From Pseudoflavonifractor sp. MSJ-37 (GTDB taxonomy: Bacteria; Bacillota; Clostridia; Oscillospirales; Oscillospiraceae): 64,000 nt of DNA. A program made the position numbers and the translations under genes. Below are positions 33,155 to 41,834 of the stretch, piece by piece (within the stretch, counting starts at the first letter, position 1; each line of letters opens with the position of its first letter). Where the stretch lies: NCBI RefSeq assembly GCF_018917965.1, contig NZ_JAHLPP010000003.1, forward strand, positions 1 to 64,000, written 5' to 3'. The notes beneath the pieces are model-generated. The model saw only the letters and a program-made list of their open reading frames with translations. It did not search any database and was not told where the DNA came from.

Positions 33155-33775
33155 ATGGTGAAGATCTTGGGCATTTGCGGAAGCCCCCGGAAGAAGTCTG
33201 CCTATACGGCCCTGAAAGCGGCGCTGGATGCGGCGGAGGCCACCGGCGACGTGGAGGTGGAGCTGATTGAGCTGAGGGGCAGGAAGCTCAATTTCTGCAT
33301 CCACTGCAATCAGTGTACGAAACAGGGAGTCACCTATTGCCCGGTGTATAAGAACGATGATATGACTGAGCTCTATGAAAAGGTCTATCAGGCGGACGGC
33401 TACATCATCGCCACGCCGGTCTATGAGATGAACATCACCGCTCAGCTGGCCACCTTCTTCAACCGATTCCGTCCGACCTGGACGATCCTGAAGGACGACC
33501 CTGATTTCTTCGCGCGGAAGGTGGGCGGCGCGATCGCGGTGGGCGGCACCCGCAACGGCGGTCAGGAACAGGCCATCAACGGCATCTTGGGCTTCTATCA
33601 CACCCAGGGCATCACCGTCTGCAACGGCGGCGTGTGTGTCTACGCGGGCGCCAGCCTGTGGAACCCCGGCGACGGCTCCGGCACCATGGACGATCCGGAC
33701 GGCATCGCCCGGGCGGAAGGGATCGGCCGCAAGGTGGCCAAGCTCACAAAATTGCTCGCGCCGAAGAACGAGTGA
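33155..33775 (+). CDS. Flavodoxin-like NADPH-dependent FMN reductase / iron-sulfur flavoprotein
   Basis: A 206-residue flavoprotein. The N-terminal FMN-phosphate loop GICGSPRKKSAYT and the fold of the NADPH-dependent FMN reductase family are clear. A Cys group C-x2-C-x2-C with a later Cys (FCIHCNQCTKQGVTYC) matches the iron-sulfur flavoprotein subgroup, which may bind a [4Fe-4S] cluster. It could carry electrons for the FAD-less hydroxylase upstream, but this is inference. ATG at 33155 gives the usual MVKILGI start; GTG at 33152 has better spacing to AAAAGGAG and is possible. Confidence 0.87.
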   Translation: MVKILGICGSPRKKSAYTALKAALDAAEATGDVEVELIELRGRKLNFCIHCNQCTKQGVTYCPVYKNDDMTELYEKVYQADGYIIATPVYEMNITAQLATFFNRFRPTWTILKDDPDFFARKVGGAIAVGGTRNGGQEQAINGILGFYHTQGITVCNGGVCVYAGASLWNPGDGSGTMDDPDGIARAEGIGRKVAKLTKLLAPKNE

Positions 33776-33873
33776 CGCAGCGGGGGATGATAGGCCGCTG
33801 TCCGGCAGGGGGCATTTCCTCCTTGATCTTGAGCTTTGACATGGCGCGAGACGCAAAATAAGGAGGACCGACC

Positions 33874-34701
33874 ATGCGCTATCGTACCCACCCTCTCCCG
33901 GCGTGGCCGGGGGGACCGGAAGGGGAGCTGGAGCTCTTCCTCTGGGACAATGCCCCCACAATCGAGGATGGACGGCTCCGGCCTATGGTGGTGGTCTGCC
34001 CCGGCGGGAGTTATGCCAAGCTGGCCGAGCGGGAGGGGGAGGCCGTGGCCCTGCGCTTCCTGGCCATGGGATGCCACACGGCGGTCCTGCGCTACTCCGT
34101 GGCCCCGGTGCGCTATCCCGCCGCCCTGTGCCAGCTGGCCCGGGCAGTAGAGCTGATCCGGGATCATGCGGCGGAGTGGTACGTGGACCCGGAGCAGATC
34201 CTGATCCAAGGCTCCTCGGCAGGCGGGCATCTGGCGGCCTGTCTGGGGGCCTTTTGGGACCGGGGCTTCCCTGGGACAGAGCTCCGGATGGATCCGGAGC
34301 GGATCCGTCCGGACGGCCTGATCCTCAGCTACCCGGTGATCGACATGACAGGTCCGCTGGCCCATCTCAGGAGCGTCCAAGGTCTGCTGGGAGATCGGAC
34401 GGAAGCGCTGGCGGAGGCCCTCTCCATCGAGGGGCAGGTGACAGCTGAGATGCCGCCGGTGTTCCTCTGGCACACCTATACCGATGAGAAGGTGCCGGTG
34501 GAGCATTCTCTCCGCTTCGTCCAGGCCCTTCGGGCGGCCGGGGTGTCCACGGAGTTCCATATGTATGCGGTGGGAGAGCACGGTCTGGGCACCGCCGGGC
34601 CCCTCACCGCCAAAGCCGATGGGAGCCGGGTCCAGCCTGAGTGCGCCGGCTGGCTGGAGCTGGCGGGGCATTGGATCTGGAGTCCGGCCCGCAGACGATG
34701 A
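33874..34701 (+). CDS. Alpha/beta-hydrolase esterase
   Basis: A 275-residue alpha/beta hydrolase of the BD-FAE/Axe-like acetyl-esterase group. The oxyanion stretch VVCPGGSYAKLAEREGE, the nucleophile elbow GSSAGGH, the acid in HTYTDEKVPVEHS and the His in GEHGLG complete the triad. No signal peptide, so cytoplasmic. Substrates in this group are short acyl or acetyl esters of sugars. AAGGAGG precedes the start; a bidirectional terminator follows. Confidence 0.9.
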   Translation: MRYRTHPLPAWPGGPEGELELFLWDNAPTIEDGRLRPMVVVCPGGSYAKLAEREGEAVALRFLAMGCHTAVLRYSVAPVRYPAALCQLARAVELIRDHAAEWYVDPEQILIQGSSAGGHLAACLGAFWDRGFPGTELRMDPERIRPDGLILSYPVIDMTGPLAHLRSVQGLLGDRTEALAEALSIEGQVTAEMPPVFLWHTYTDEKVPVEHSLRFVQALRAAGVSTEFHMYAVGEHGLGTAGPLTAKADGSRVQPECAGWLELAGHWIWSPARRR

Positions 34702-34712
34702 TGGATGAAGGA

Positions 34713-34759
34713 AAAAGGCTCCGTATGACGTCAAGAAAGCGTCATACGGAGCCTTTTCT
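34713..34759. terminator. Bidirectional terminator between esterase and folD
   Basis: AAAAGGCTCCGTATGACG pairs perfectly with its complement around an 9-nt loop, with A- and T-runs on both sides. Confidence 0.93.
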
Positions 34760-34778
34760 ATGGAAGGAAGCGGTGTGG

Positions 34779-35630
34779 TCAGCGGGAGGCGCGCTCTGCG
34801 GCGGTGACGACGTGCTCCACCAGCACACAGGTGGTCACGGAGCCCACGCCGCCGGGGACGGGGGTGATGGCGCCCACCACGGGCTCCACCTGATCGAAGG
34901 CCACATCGCCGCAGAGCTTGCCCTCTGCGTTGACGTTGATGCCCACGTCCACCACCACCTGACCGGGGGAGACATAGGAGGCATCCACCACGCCGGCCCG
35001 GCCAGCGGCGACTACCAGCACGTCCGCCTCTTTACAGCGTGCGGGCATATCCACGGTGCGGGTGTGGCAGATGGTGACGGTAGCGTTCTGCTTCAGGAGC
35101 ATCATGGCCACGGGCTTGCCGATCACCAGACTGCGGCCCATGACGACGGCCCGCTTGCCCTTCAGGTCATAGCCGTAGTGGGCCAGGATCTCCATGCAGG
35201 CCTGGGCCGTGCAGGGGGGGAAGCCGTGCTCAGTACCGGCGAACACGCCGGCCAGAGAGCCGTCGGTGATGCCGTCCACGTCCTTCTCCGGGGCCAGCGC
35301 CTGACGGATGACCTCGTCGTCGATCTGCTTGGGCAGAGGACGGAACAGGAGACAGCCGTGGATGCCGGCATCCTCGTTCACCTGACGGATGGTGTCCAGG
35401 AGGGCCTCCTGGGTGGTATCGGCGGGGAGAAGGAACTGACGCACGGCCACGCCGATCTTCTCACAGCGCTTCATGGCGCCGCGCTCATAGCTCAGATCGT
35501 CCTCGCGCTCACCCACCCGGACGATGGCGAGAGTGGGGGAGACGCCCTTGGCCTTCAGGGCCTCAGTGCGCTGGACCAGCGCGTCGGTGAGAGCGGCGGC
35601 GACTTCTTTGCCGGACAGGATAGATGCCAT
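34779..35630 (-). CDS. folD: FolD-type methylene-THF dehydrogenase lacking cyclohydrolase residues
   Basis: A 283-residue FolD relative oxidising 5,10-methylene-THF with NADP+. The cofactor-domain motif VVMGRSLVIGKPVA and the C-terminal PVPGGVGSVTTCVL are intact. In the catalytic YxxxK motif Tyr48 is kept but the Lys position is Ala52 (E. coli Lys54), and the catalytic Gln position is Phe96 (E. coli Gln98), while Asp119 is kept. Since Lys and Gln are required for cyclohydrolase activity, the enzyme is probably a monofunctional dehydrogenase. The adjacent upstream gene encodes an FchA-type cyclohydrolase that would supply the missing step. Confidence 0.93.
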   Translation of the reverse strand: MASILSGKEVAAALTDALVQRTEALKAKGVSPTLAIVRVGEREDDLSYERGAMKRCEKIGVAVRQFLLPADTTQEALLDTIRQVNEDAGIHGCLLFRPLPKQIDDEVIRQALAPEKDVDGITDGSLAGVFAGTEHGFPPCTAQACMEILAHYGYDLKGKRAVVMGRSLVIGKPVAMMLLKQNATVTICHTRTVDMPARCKEADVLVVAAGRAGVVDASYVSPGQVVVDVGINVNAEGKLCGDVAFDQVEPVVGAITPVPGGVGSVTTCVLVEHVVTAAERASR

Positions 35631-35678
35631 TTCAGATCAACCTTTCTTTCGTCGAGTCACATTGGAACGGAGCCGGCC

Positions 35679-36308
35679 TCAGCGCAGACGGCCCACCACC
35701 TGGGCATAGATCGTATCGGCCAGGGCGCAATACTGGTCCAGCATGGCGTCGGCCTCCTGCTCCAGACGCTGGGCCTTCTCCCGGTCCGTCATGGACTTGG
35801 TGTTGATGAACACGTTCAGGCTGGCGCCCTGGAGGGCGGCCTTGCAGAACACCACGCCCACGCCAACGTCGGAGATGGCGATGGCGGAGCCCATCCGGGC
35901 ATAGTCCTGATGGAGCTCGATCGCCTCGCAGACTGCCCGCATGATGTCCATGGGCACGGAGCAGGCGGCGTCCAGGGCTTTGGCCATGACCTGGGCCTTA
36001 TAGGCCTTCTGCTCCTCCGTCTCCTTGGGCAGACCGTAGGCCTTGGAGAGAGGCTCGAAGACCTCCGCGTCCGCGGCCACCAGATCCACCAGACGGGCCC
36101 GCAGAGCCTCCGCCTTCTGATCCAGGGCGATGATGTCGGCCTCCACATCGGAGTATTTCTTCTTGCCTACGGTGAGACTGCCCACCATATTGCCCAGGGC
36201 GATGCCCACCGCGCCCACCAGGGCGGAAGCACCTCCACCGCCGGGCACCGGGGCCTTGGAGGCCAGGACATCCAGAAAACCAGTACAAGTCTGTGTCGTG
36301 AGATCCAT
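35679..36308 (-). CDS. fchA: Methenyl-THF cyclohydrolase, FchA type
   Basis: A 209-residue helical protein of the cyclodeaminase/cyclohydrolase family (SKAPVPGGGGASALVGAVGIALGNMVGSL at its N-terminal glycine-rich motif). FchA converts methenyl-THF to 10-formyl-THF in acetogens and amino-acid fermenters; the related formiminotransferase cyclodeaminase is less likely here because no histidine-degradation gene is near. It is 48 bp upstream of folD on the same strand with its own promoter, giving a two-gene C1-folate unit. Confidence 0.92.
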   Translation of the reverse strand: MDLTTQTCTGFLDVLASKAPVPGGGGASALVGAVGIALGNMVGSLTVGKKKYSDVEADIIALDQKAEALRARLVDLVAADAEVFEPLSKAYGLPKETEEQKAYKAQVMAKALDAACSVPMDIMRAVCEAIELHQDYARMGSAIAISDVGVGVVFCKAALQGASLNVFINTKSMTDREKAQRLEQEADAMLDQYCALADTIYAQVVGRLR

Positions 36309-36373
36309 GATCGTTCCCTCCGTTTTATCGAGATATCCGACTGTTGGAGTCGATAGAAACTTACCTGTCTATA

Positions 36374-36402
36374 ATGATAACCGAAGAGTTTAGAAAATGC
36401 AA
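36374..36402 (-). promoter_or_regulatory. Promoter of fchA-folD
   Basis: TTGCAT and TATCAT on the minus strand are 17 bp apart, about 65 bp before fchA and after the terminator of the upstream operon. Confidence 0.65.
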
Positions 36403-36415
36403 GAGCCAGCGATGG

Positions 36416-36472
36416 AGAAAAACGATCCCCGTCCAGATCGACCGTCGAAAGACGGGACCGGACGGGGATCGT
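36416..36472 (-). terminator. Terminator of the serC-serA-DUF1015 operon
   Basis: ACGATCCCCGTCC and its complement form a 13-bp outer stem with an inner CGTC/GACG stem, followed on the minus strand by TTTTT. Confidence 0.88.
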
Positions 36473-36503
36473 ATCGTATGCAGTCAGAGACGGTCAGACC
36501 GGA

Positions 36504-37784
36504 TCAGCGGATCTTGCGGGCCTCCACATAGTAGCGCTTGTCCTGGGCATGGCCCATGGAGAAGGTCTTGCGGGGAAGCACGCCGTCGGCCATGACGGTC
36601 TTGAAGAGCTGCTCCTTGCCCATGGCGGGCAGGAGGAAGCCCATGTTGCCCTCCTTGCTGCCCAGCTCGCGGGTCACGTCGTCGCCGTGGATATAATCCA
36701 CCTCGCCGCCGTTCTCCTTCAGATACTGGTCCAGGAAGGACTGGAGGGTGCCCACGGCCAGCTGCATCTTGGGGTCGGGGACGGTGATGAAGCCGTCGTG
36801 GCCGGGCCACACGACCTCGATGGTCTGGCCCTCGCCCTTGCCCTCATGGGCGTTGGGATAGGCGGCCTGGAAGGCGGCCATGACCTTGGCGGGGTCCACA
36901 CCGAAGAGGACCCGGTGGATGGGCTCGAAGCCCAGCGCGTCATCATGGTTGTTGACGACCTCCACCAGCGCGTACCGGGCGGGCAGAGAGGCCCACTCGC
37001 TCTCGGGAGTGACCTTCTTCAGGTTCTCATAGCACTGCTTGGCGGTGGCGAGGGAGTGGTTGCCGTCGCCCACGGCGAAGAGCAGGGGAGCGGCGTCGGC
37101 CATGCCGTACTTTTTCTCCATGGCGGCGGGGCTAATCAGACCGGCCAGAGCGTCGGCCACAGCGTCCATCTGGCCCTCGGACAGCTTCCAGCCCTTCAGA
37201 TGGCCGCCGCCCTGCTGGAGATCGAAGTCATAGAGGGACTCCATGGAGCCGCTCTGCGCGGTCAGAGGCTCGATGACGGTGCCGTCGGGGTCGTCGATCA
37301 GGAGCATCACGTGGGGCAGCTCGATGGGAGCGTCCTCGCGGACCTTCACGCGGGGCGGGATGCGGGAGAGGACGGTGCCCTCGGTGGCGCGGATCAGAGC
37401 GCCGGAGCCGGGGGTGAAGTCGTACTGCTCCAGGTCCACCATGCCGATCAGGCCGTGGCGGATCTTGCCGTCGGACTGGGTGCGCTCCATGTAGATCAGG
37501 GAGCCGGGCAGGGTCTGGAAGACGCCCCGGTCCAGATAGTCCTTCATGGAGGCGTTGATGGCCTTGATGTCCTTGTCCACGTCGGGGCCGTTGAGCTTGG
37601 CCTCAGGCAGGATCAGGCGCAGCGTGGAGGGGGCATCGCCCACGGTCTTCTCCACGGCCTCCCAGTACTCGGGCTGAGAGGTGAACTGATCGCAGGCCAC
37701 CACGGCCCACTTGGTCATGTCCGCGTCCTTGGGGAGCAGGATGTCAGCGGGGTAGAACCCCAGCTTCTCGAATTTTTCCTTCAT
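36504..37784 (-). CDS. DUF1015-family protein of the serine operon
   Basis: A 426-residue soluble protein of the DUF1015 family. Conserved stretches AVVACDQFTSQPEYWE, GLIGMVDLEQYDF and FAVGDGNHSLATAK are visible. The family often accompanies serA and serC in Clostridia, as here, 15 bp after serA; some members have been proposed to have kinase activity on serine, but I cannot confirm that from sequence. No membrane segment. It is the last gene of the riboswitch-controlled operon, before a strong terminator. Confidence 0.87.
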   Translation of the reverse strand: MKEKFEKLGFYPADILLPKDADMTKWAVVACDQFTSQPEYWEAVEKTVGDAPSTLRLILPEAKLNGPDVDKDIKAINASMKDYLDRGVFQTLPGSLIYMERTQSDGKIRHGLIGMVDLEQYDFTPGSGALIRATEGTVLSRIPPRVKVREDAPIELPHVMLLIDDPDGTVIEPLTAQSGSMESLYDFDLQQGGGHLKGWKLSEGQMDAVADALAGLISPAAMEKKYGMADAAPLLFAVGDGNHSLATAKQCYENLKKVTPESEWASLPARYALVEVVNNHDDALGFEPIHRVLFGVDPAKVMAAFQAAYPNAHEGKGEGQTIEVVWPGHDGFITVPDPKMQLAVGTLQSFLDQYLKENGGEVDYIHGDDVTRELGSKEGNMGFLLPAMGKEQLFKTVMADGVLPRKTFSMGHAQDKRYYVEARKIR

Positions 37785-37799
37785 ATCGTCTCCTGCTCC

Positions 37800-38714
37800 T
37801 TACGCCTGGAAGTGCTCCACGATATCCACCAGCTCGGCGCCGATGCGCTTCTGGGCCTCCTTGGTGCCGGCGCCCACATGGGGGGTGCAGGACACGGAGG
37901 GATGCTGAGCCAGAGCCCAGTTGGGATCCTTCTCGCTCATCCAGACGTCCAGGCCGGCGGCCTTGACCTTGCCGCTGTTCAGGGCGTCCAGCAGGGCGGC
38001 CTCGTCCACGTTGGAGCCGCGGGAGACGTTGATGATGACCACGCCGTCCTTCATCTTGGCGATGGACTCAGCGTCCACGATGGCCTTGTCGCCGCCGGGG
38101 GCACACAGGCAGATCACATCGGACTTGCTCAGCAGCTCGTCCATGGAGACGAAGTGCATGGTGTCGCACTCACAGCCCTCGGGCTTGTTGCGATGGACCA
38201 CGGACAGCACGTCCATGCCCAGAGCCTGGGCCTTCTGGCCCACCATCTGGCCGATGCGGCCGTAGCCGACCACGCCGATGGTCTTGCCGGAGAGCTCGAA
38301 GCCCTTGGAGTAGGCCTTCTTCTCCCACTTGTTCTCACGCATGGTGTGACCGGCGATGGAGATGTTCCGGGCGCAGGAGAACAGCAGGGCGATGGCCAGC
38401 TCGGCCACGGCGTTGGAGGAGGCGCGGGGGGTGTTCTTGACCTGGATGCCGGCGGCCTCAGCGTACTTCACGGCGATGTTGTCCACGCCCACGCCGGCGC
38501 GGATGATCAGCTTCAGGCGGCTGCCCTTGGCAGCGTCGATCTGGGGCTCCTTGATCTTCGTAGCGGAGCGGATGATGACCGCGTCGAAGTCCCGCAGGGC
38601 GGTGCCCAGCTGGTCGGGCTCATAGAACTGCTCCACGACCTCGAAACCGTCCTTGCGCAGCTGCTCCATAGCGCCGGCGTCCATACCGTCAGTGACCAAG
38701 ACTCTCATAGACAT
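37800..38714 (-). CDS. serA: D-3-phosphoglycerate dehydrogenase
   Basis: A 304-residue NAD-dependent dehydrogenase catalysing the first step of serine synthesis. The NAD-binding motif GYGRIGQMVG, the Arg in LIIRAGVGVDNI and the catalytic His in TPHVGAGT are present. There is no C-terminal ACT domain, so no allosteric serine control is expected; control is instead by the upstream riboswitch. The start at 38714 follows AAAAGGGG; an upstream in-frame ATG at 38765 is rejected. Confidence 0.94.
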   Translation of the reverse strand: MSMRVLVTDGMDAGAMEQLRKDGFEVVEQFYEPDQLGTALRDFDAVIIRSATKIKEPQIDAAKGSRLKLIIRAGVGVDNIAVKYAEAAGIQVKNTPRASSNAVAELAIALLFSCARNISIAGHTMRENKWEKKAYSKGFELSGKTIGVVGYGRIGQMVGQKAQALGMDVLSVVHRNKPEGCECDTMHFVSMDELLSKSDVICLCAPGGDKAIVDAESIAKMKDGVVIINVSRGSNVDEAALLDALNSGKVKAAGLDVWMSEKDPNWALAQHPSVSCTPHVGAGTKEAQKRIGAELVDIVEHFQA

Positions 38715-38854
38715 AGCGATTACCCCTTTTCGTGATTTGATATTGCGATATCGGGTGATATCCATGCGGCACGTCTGCCCGCCGCCTCAGCGGAGACGGC
38801 GGGCAGGCCCCGCGAAGCGTTCGTTCAAAAACTCGTCCGGAGACGGGCACACGC

Positions 38855-39949
38855 TCAGGCGTGCTCCTCCTCGTACTTGCGCAGGAAGTCCACCAGAGCC
38901 TCCACGCCGTCCTTGGGCATGGCGTTGTAGATGGAGGCGCGCAGGCCGCCCACGCTCTTGTGGCCCTTCAGGTTGTCGAAGCCGGCGGCCTTGGAGGCGG
39001 CGACCACGGCGGCGTCCTCATCCTTGCTGGGGGAGACGAAGGGCACGTTCATCAGGGAGCGGTCCTTCTTGACCACGGCGCCCTTGAAGTACTTGCTGTT
39101 GTCCAGGAAGTCATACAGGATGGCGGCCTTCTCCTCGTTGCGCTTGTTCATGGCCTCCAGACCGCCGTTGTCCAGCAGGTACTTGAAGACCTTGCCGCAG
39201 CAGTAGATAGCCCAGCAGTTGGGGGTGTTGTACAGGGAATCGTTGTCCGCGTGGGTCTTGTAGCTCAGGTAGGTGGGGACGAACTTGGGCAGATCATCGC
39301 GGATCAGGTCCTCACGGATGATGACCACGGCCATGCCAGCGGGGCCCACGTTCTTCTGCACGCCGGCCCAGATCAGGCCGTACTTGCTCACGTCGCAGGG
39401 ACGGGACAGGAACATGGAGGACTGGTCGGCCACCAGCACCTTGCCCTTGGTGTTGGGCAGCTCATAGTAGGTGGTGCCGTTGATGGTCTCGTTCTCGCAG
39501 ATGTAGACATAGTCCGCGTCGTCGGGGATGTCCAGATCGGAGCAGTCGGGGATGTAGGAGAAGTTCTTGTCGGCGGAGGAGGCGACGATCTTGACCTCGC
39601 CGTACTTCTGGGCCTCCTTGATAGCCTTCTTGGACCAGGCGCCAGTCTCCACATAGCAGGCCTTGCCGCCCTCGTTCTTCATCAGGTTCATGGCGACCAT
39701 GGCGAACTGCACGGTGCCGCCGCCCTGGACGAACAGGACCTTATAGTTGTCGGGGATGCCCATCAGCTTGCGCAGGTCGGCCTCGGCCTCGTCGCGGATC
39801 TGCTGGAAGACCTTGGAACGATGGCTCATCTCCATGACGCACATGCCGCTACCGCGGTAGTTCATCATCTCGGACTGGATCTCCTCCAGAACAGGCTCAG
39901 GCATCATGGCGGGACCGGCGGAGAAGTTATAAGTACGACCGTATTTCAT
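38855..39949 (-). CDS. serC: Phosphoserine aminotransferase
   Basis: A 364-residue PLP enzyme converting 3-phosphohydroxypyruvate to phosphoserine. The N-terminal NFSAGPAMMPEPVLEE motif, the GGGTVQFAMVAMNL cofactor loop, and the PLP lysine in GVQKNVGPAG are typical. It is the first gene behind a tandem glycine riboswitch and is followed by serA and a DUF1015 gene. No phosphoserine phosphatase is encoded here. Confidence 0.96.
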   Translation of the reverse strand: MKYGRTYNFSAGPAMMPEPVLEEIQSEMMNYRGSGMCVMEMSHRSKVFQQIRDEAEADLRKLMGIPDNYKVLFVQGGGTVQFAMVAMNLMKNEGGKACYVETGAWSKKAIKEAQKYGEVKIVASSADKNFSYIPDCSDLDIPDDADYVYICENETINGTTYYELPNTKGKVLVADQSSMFLSRPCDVSKYGLIWAGVQKNVGPAGMAVVIIREDLIRDDLPKFVPTYLSYKTHADNDSLYNTPNCWAIYCCGKVFKYLLDNGGLEAMNKRNEEKAAILYDFLDNSKYFKGAVVKKDRSLMNVPFVSPSKDEDAAVVAASKAAGFDNLKGHKSVGGLRASIYNAMPKDGVEALVDFLRKYEEEHA

Positions 39950-40210
39950 CTTGCATTACCTCTGGACGATAAAGTAGTAGTGATTTACGTCCCTCTCCAA
40001 GGACGGCGCGGACGCGGCAGGTACAAGTGTGGTTCCATGTCCCGGACGAGGCGGGCTCGTCCCGTCAGGCATCAACTCCTCGATGTCGTTTTTCGGTCCC
40101 GGAGACCGGGGCCGATGGCCTGCATGATCGGTCCATATCGCTCACAGCCGGCGGACGGACCTCCGGCTGGTGGCGCCTGGGGCGGTGGGGCGCGTCCCTT
40201 TTTTGGACAG
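39950..40210 (-). other. Long 5' leader of serC, no gene seen
   Basis: Between the riboswitch terminator and serC lie about 260 bases without a plausible gene. Several G/C-rich hairpins are visible (for example GGTCCCGGAGACCGGGGCC near 40097 and GACGAGGCGGGCTCGTC near 40044). Confidence 0.6.
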
Positions 40211-40250
40211 CAAAAAAGAGGCGCAAAGTCCCCGTAGGACTTCGTGCCTC
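40211..40250 (-). terminator. Expression-platform terminator of the glycine riboswitch
   Basis: On the minus strand GAGGCACGAAGTCC pairs with GGACTTTGCGCCTC around a 5-nt loop and is followed by TTTTTT. Confidence 0.9.
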
Positions 40251-40402
40251 CGTCATCTGCCTGAGAGATTCCCTCATCGGTTGCCCCTTTGGCGTGCGGC
40301 CCCCGCCGCACTTTCCGAAGTATCGTCACAGCCCGGCCCTTTTACCTGAGAGTTTCTGCATACCCCTTCGGTGCCGCGCCGAACGCGGTCTCTCCCGGGC
40401 TG
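40251..40402 (-). promoter_or_regulatory. Tandem glycine riboswitch upstream of serC
   Basis: Read on the minus strand, the first aptamer has GGGAGAGACC, CACCGAAGGGG and AACTCTCAGGTAAAAGG; the second has GCCAAAGGGGCAACCGA and ATCTCTCAGGCAGATGAC. These are the conserved blocks of the two glycine aptamers in their usual order and spacing. The expression platform is the terminator just downstream. It controls serC-serA-DUF1015, an uncommon target compared with gcv or glycine transporters. Confidence 0.93.
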
Positions 40403-40503
40403 ATCATCCGATGATATTCAGTTCCACGCTCTCTGAGCGGAAAACATCATATGTCATACGGCCCCGTCAAAAACAGGGCAGGACAGTACCACCTATTTTT
40501 TAC

Positions 40504-40532
40504 AAACTACCATGATCAGACTTGGATGTCAA
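40504..40532 (-). promoter_or_regulatory. Promoter of the glycine riboswitch/ser operon
   Basis: TTGACA and TAGTTT on the minus strand are separated by 17 bp, about 95 bp before the first aptamer. Confidence 0.65.
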
Positions 40533-40603
40533 GTTTTTTTCACCTGTGGACAGGAGATCGATGGACCTTGCGTGTGGGATGGACATTTTGTCTGCCGGAG
40601 GGG

Positions 40604-40632
40604 TTGACAAAGGGCGGGAGGGACACTATAAT
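40604..40632 (+). promoter_or_regulatory. Promoter of the TrpXYZ-type importer operon
   Basis: Consensus TTGACA and TATAAT with a 17-bp spacer, about 118 bp upstream of the binding-protein gene. Confidence 0.85.
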
Positions 40633-40749
40633 GGACCACGATATAGGGCCCAGGGGCCGCTTTTTTGCGCCTTGTTTCTTCAATGCTTAAAAGTGTAAAA
40701 GCGGAAAGCGCTGAAGTGGGCAAAGGGTATTTTTTAGGAGGAACATGAA

Positions 40750-41775
40750 ATGAAGCATCTCAAGAAGATCTCCGCCGTGGCGCTCACCATGGCGATGGCC
40801 GCTTCTCTGGCCGCCTGCGGCGGTTCCGGCTCCGGCTCCGCTCCTGCCGCCAGCACCGCTCCCGAGGCCAGCGCCCCGGCCGGCGGCGACGCGGACAAGA
40901 CCTACACCGTGGGCGTGGTCCAGCAGATGCAGCACGTGGCGCTGGACGCCGCGACTCAGGGCTTCCAGGACGCCCTGAAGGAGAAGCTGGGCGATAAGGT
41001 GGACATCCAGGTCCAGAACGCCTCCGGTGACTCCAACAACTGCAACACCATCGTGAGCAGCTTCCTGTCCAACGGCGTGGACCTGATGATGGCCAACGGC
41101 ACTACCGCCCTCCAGGCCGCCGCCGCCGCCACCGAGGAGGTCCCCATCCTGGGCACCTCCATCACCGAGTACGGTGTGGCGCTGGACCTGACCGACTTCG
41201 ACGGCACCACCGGATTCAACGTCTCCGGCACCTCCGACCTGGCCCCGCTGGACCAGCAGGCCGAGATGATCCACGAGTGGTTCCCCGACGCCAAGACTGT
41301 GGGTCTGCTGTCCTGCTCCGCCGAGCCCAACTCCGCCTATCAGGTGAATACCGTCCAGGGCTATCTGGAGGACATGGGCTATACCTGCACCAGCTACACC
41401 TTCTCTGATTCCAATGACCTGGCCGCCGTGGCCGAGTCCGCCTGCGCCAACTCCGACGTGATGTACATCCCCACCGACAACACCGCCGCCCAGAATGCCG
41501 AGCTGATCGGCAACATCGCCGTGGCCGCCAAGACCCCCATCATCGCCGGCGAGGAGGGCATCTGCTCCGGCTGCGGCGTGGCCACCCTGACCATCAGCTA
41601 CTATGACATCGGCTATGCCACTGGCGAGATGGCCTATGAGATCCTGGTGAACGGCGCGGATCCCGCCACGATGCCCATCCAGTACGCCCCCCAGTTCACC
41701 AAGGAGTACAACCCCACCATCTGTGAGGAGCTGGGTCTGACTCCTCCCGAGGGCTATCAGGCCATCGGCGAGTAA
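40750..41775 (+). CDS. ABC importer substrate-binding lipoprotein (TrpX/DUF534 type)
   Basis: A 341-residue lipoprotein receptor. The signal peptide ends in the lipobox LAAC (Cys at residue 23) and is followed by a Gly/Ser/Ala linker to about residue 48. The mature domain (VGVVQQMQHVALDAATQGF, MANGTTALQAA, YDIGYATGEMAYEIL) belongs to the TrpX-like ABC binding-protein group used for tryptophan/tyrosine or related ligands. AGGAGG precedes the start. A terminator hairpin before the permease gene would keep receptor mRNA in excess. Confidence 0.92.
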   Translation: MKHLKKISAVALTMAMAASLAACGGSGSGSAPAASTAPEASAPAGGDADKTYTVGVVQQMQHVALDAATQGFQDALKEKLGDKVDIQVQNASGDSNNCNTIVSSFLSNGVDLMMANGTTALQAAAAATEEVPILGTSITEYGVALDLTDFDGTTGFNVSGTSDLAPLDQQAEMIHEWFPDAKTVGLLSCSAEPNSAYQVNTVQGYLEDMGYTCTSYTFSDSNDLAAVAESACANSDVMYIPTDNTAAQNAELIGNIAVAAKTPIIAGEEGICSGCGVATLTISYYDIGYATGEMAYEILVNGADPATMPIQYAPQFTKEYNPTICEELGLTPPEGYQAIGE

Positions 41776-41834
41776 ACGCATGGGAACGGCCTCAGCAAAG
41801 CCATGCGGCACTAGGCTGAGGAGAGATAAAACAG

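Noticed and set aside
34641-36356. A 571-codon plus-strand frame opposite folD and fchA
   Set aside because: Its product is His/Gly/Ala-rich without any domain, while both antisense genes are unmistakable.
39950-40402. A T-box leader upstream of serC
   Set aside because: No T-box bulge (TGGNACC) is seen; the conserved blocks are those of glycine aptamers.
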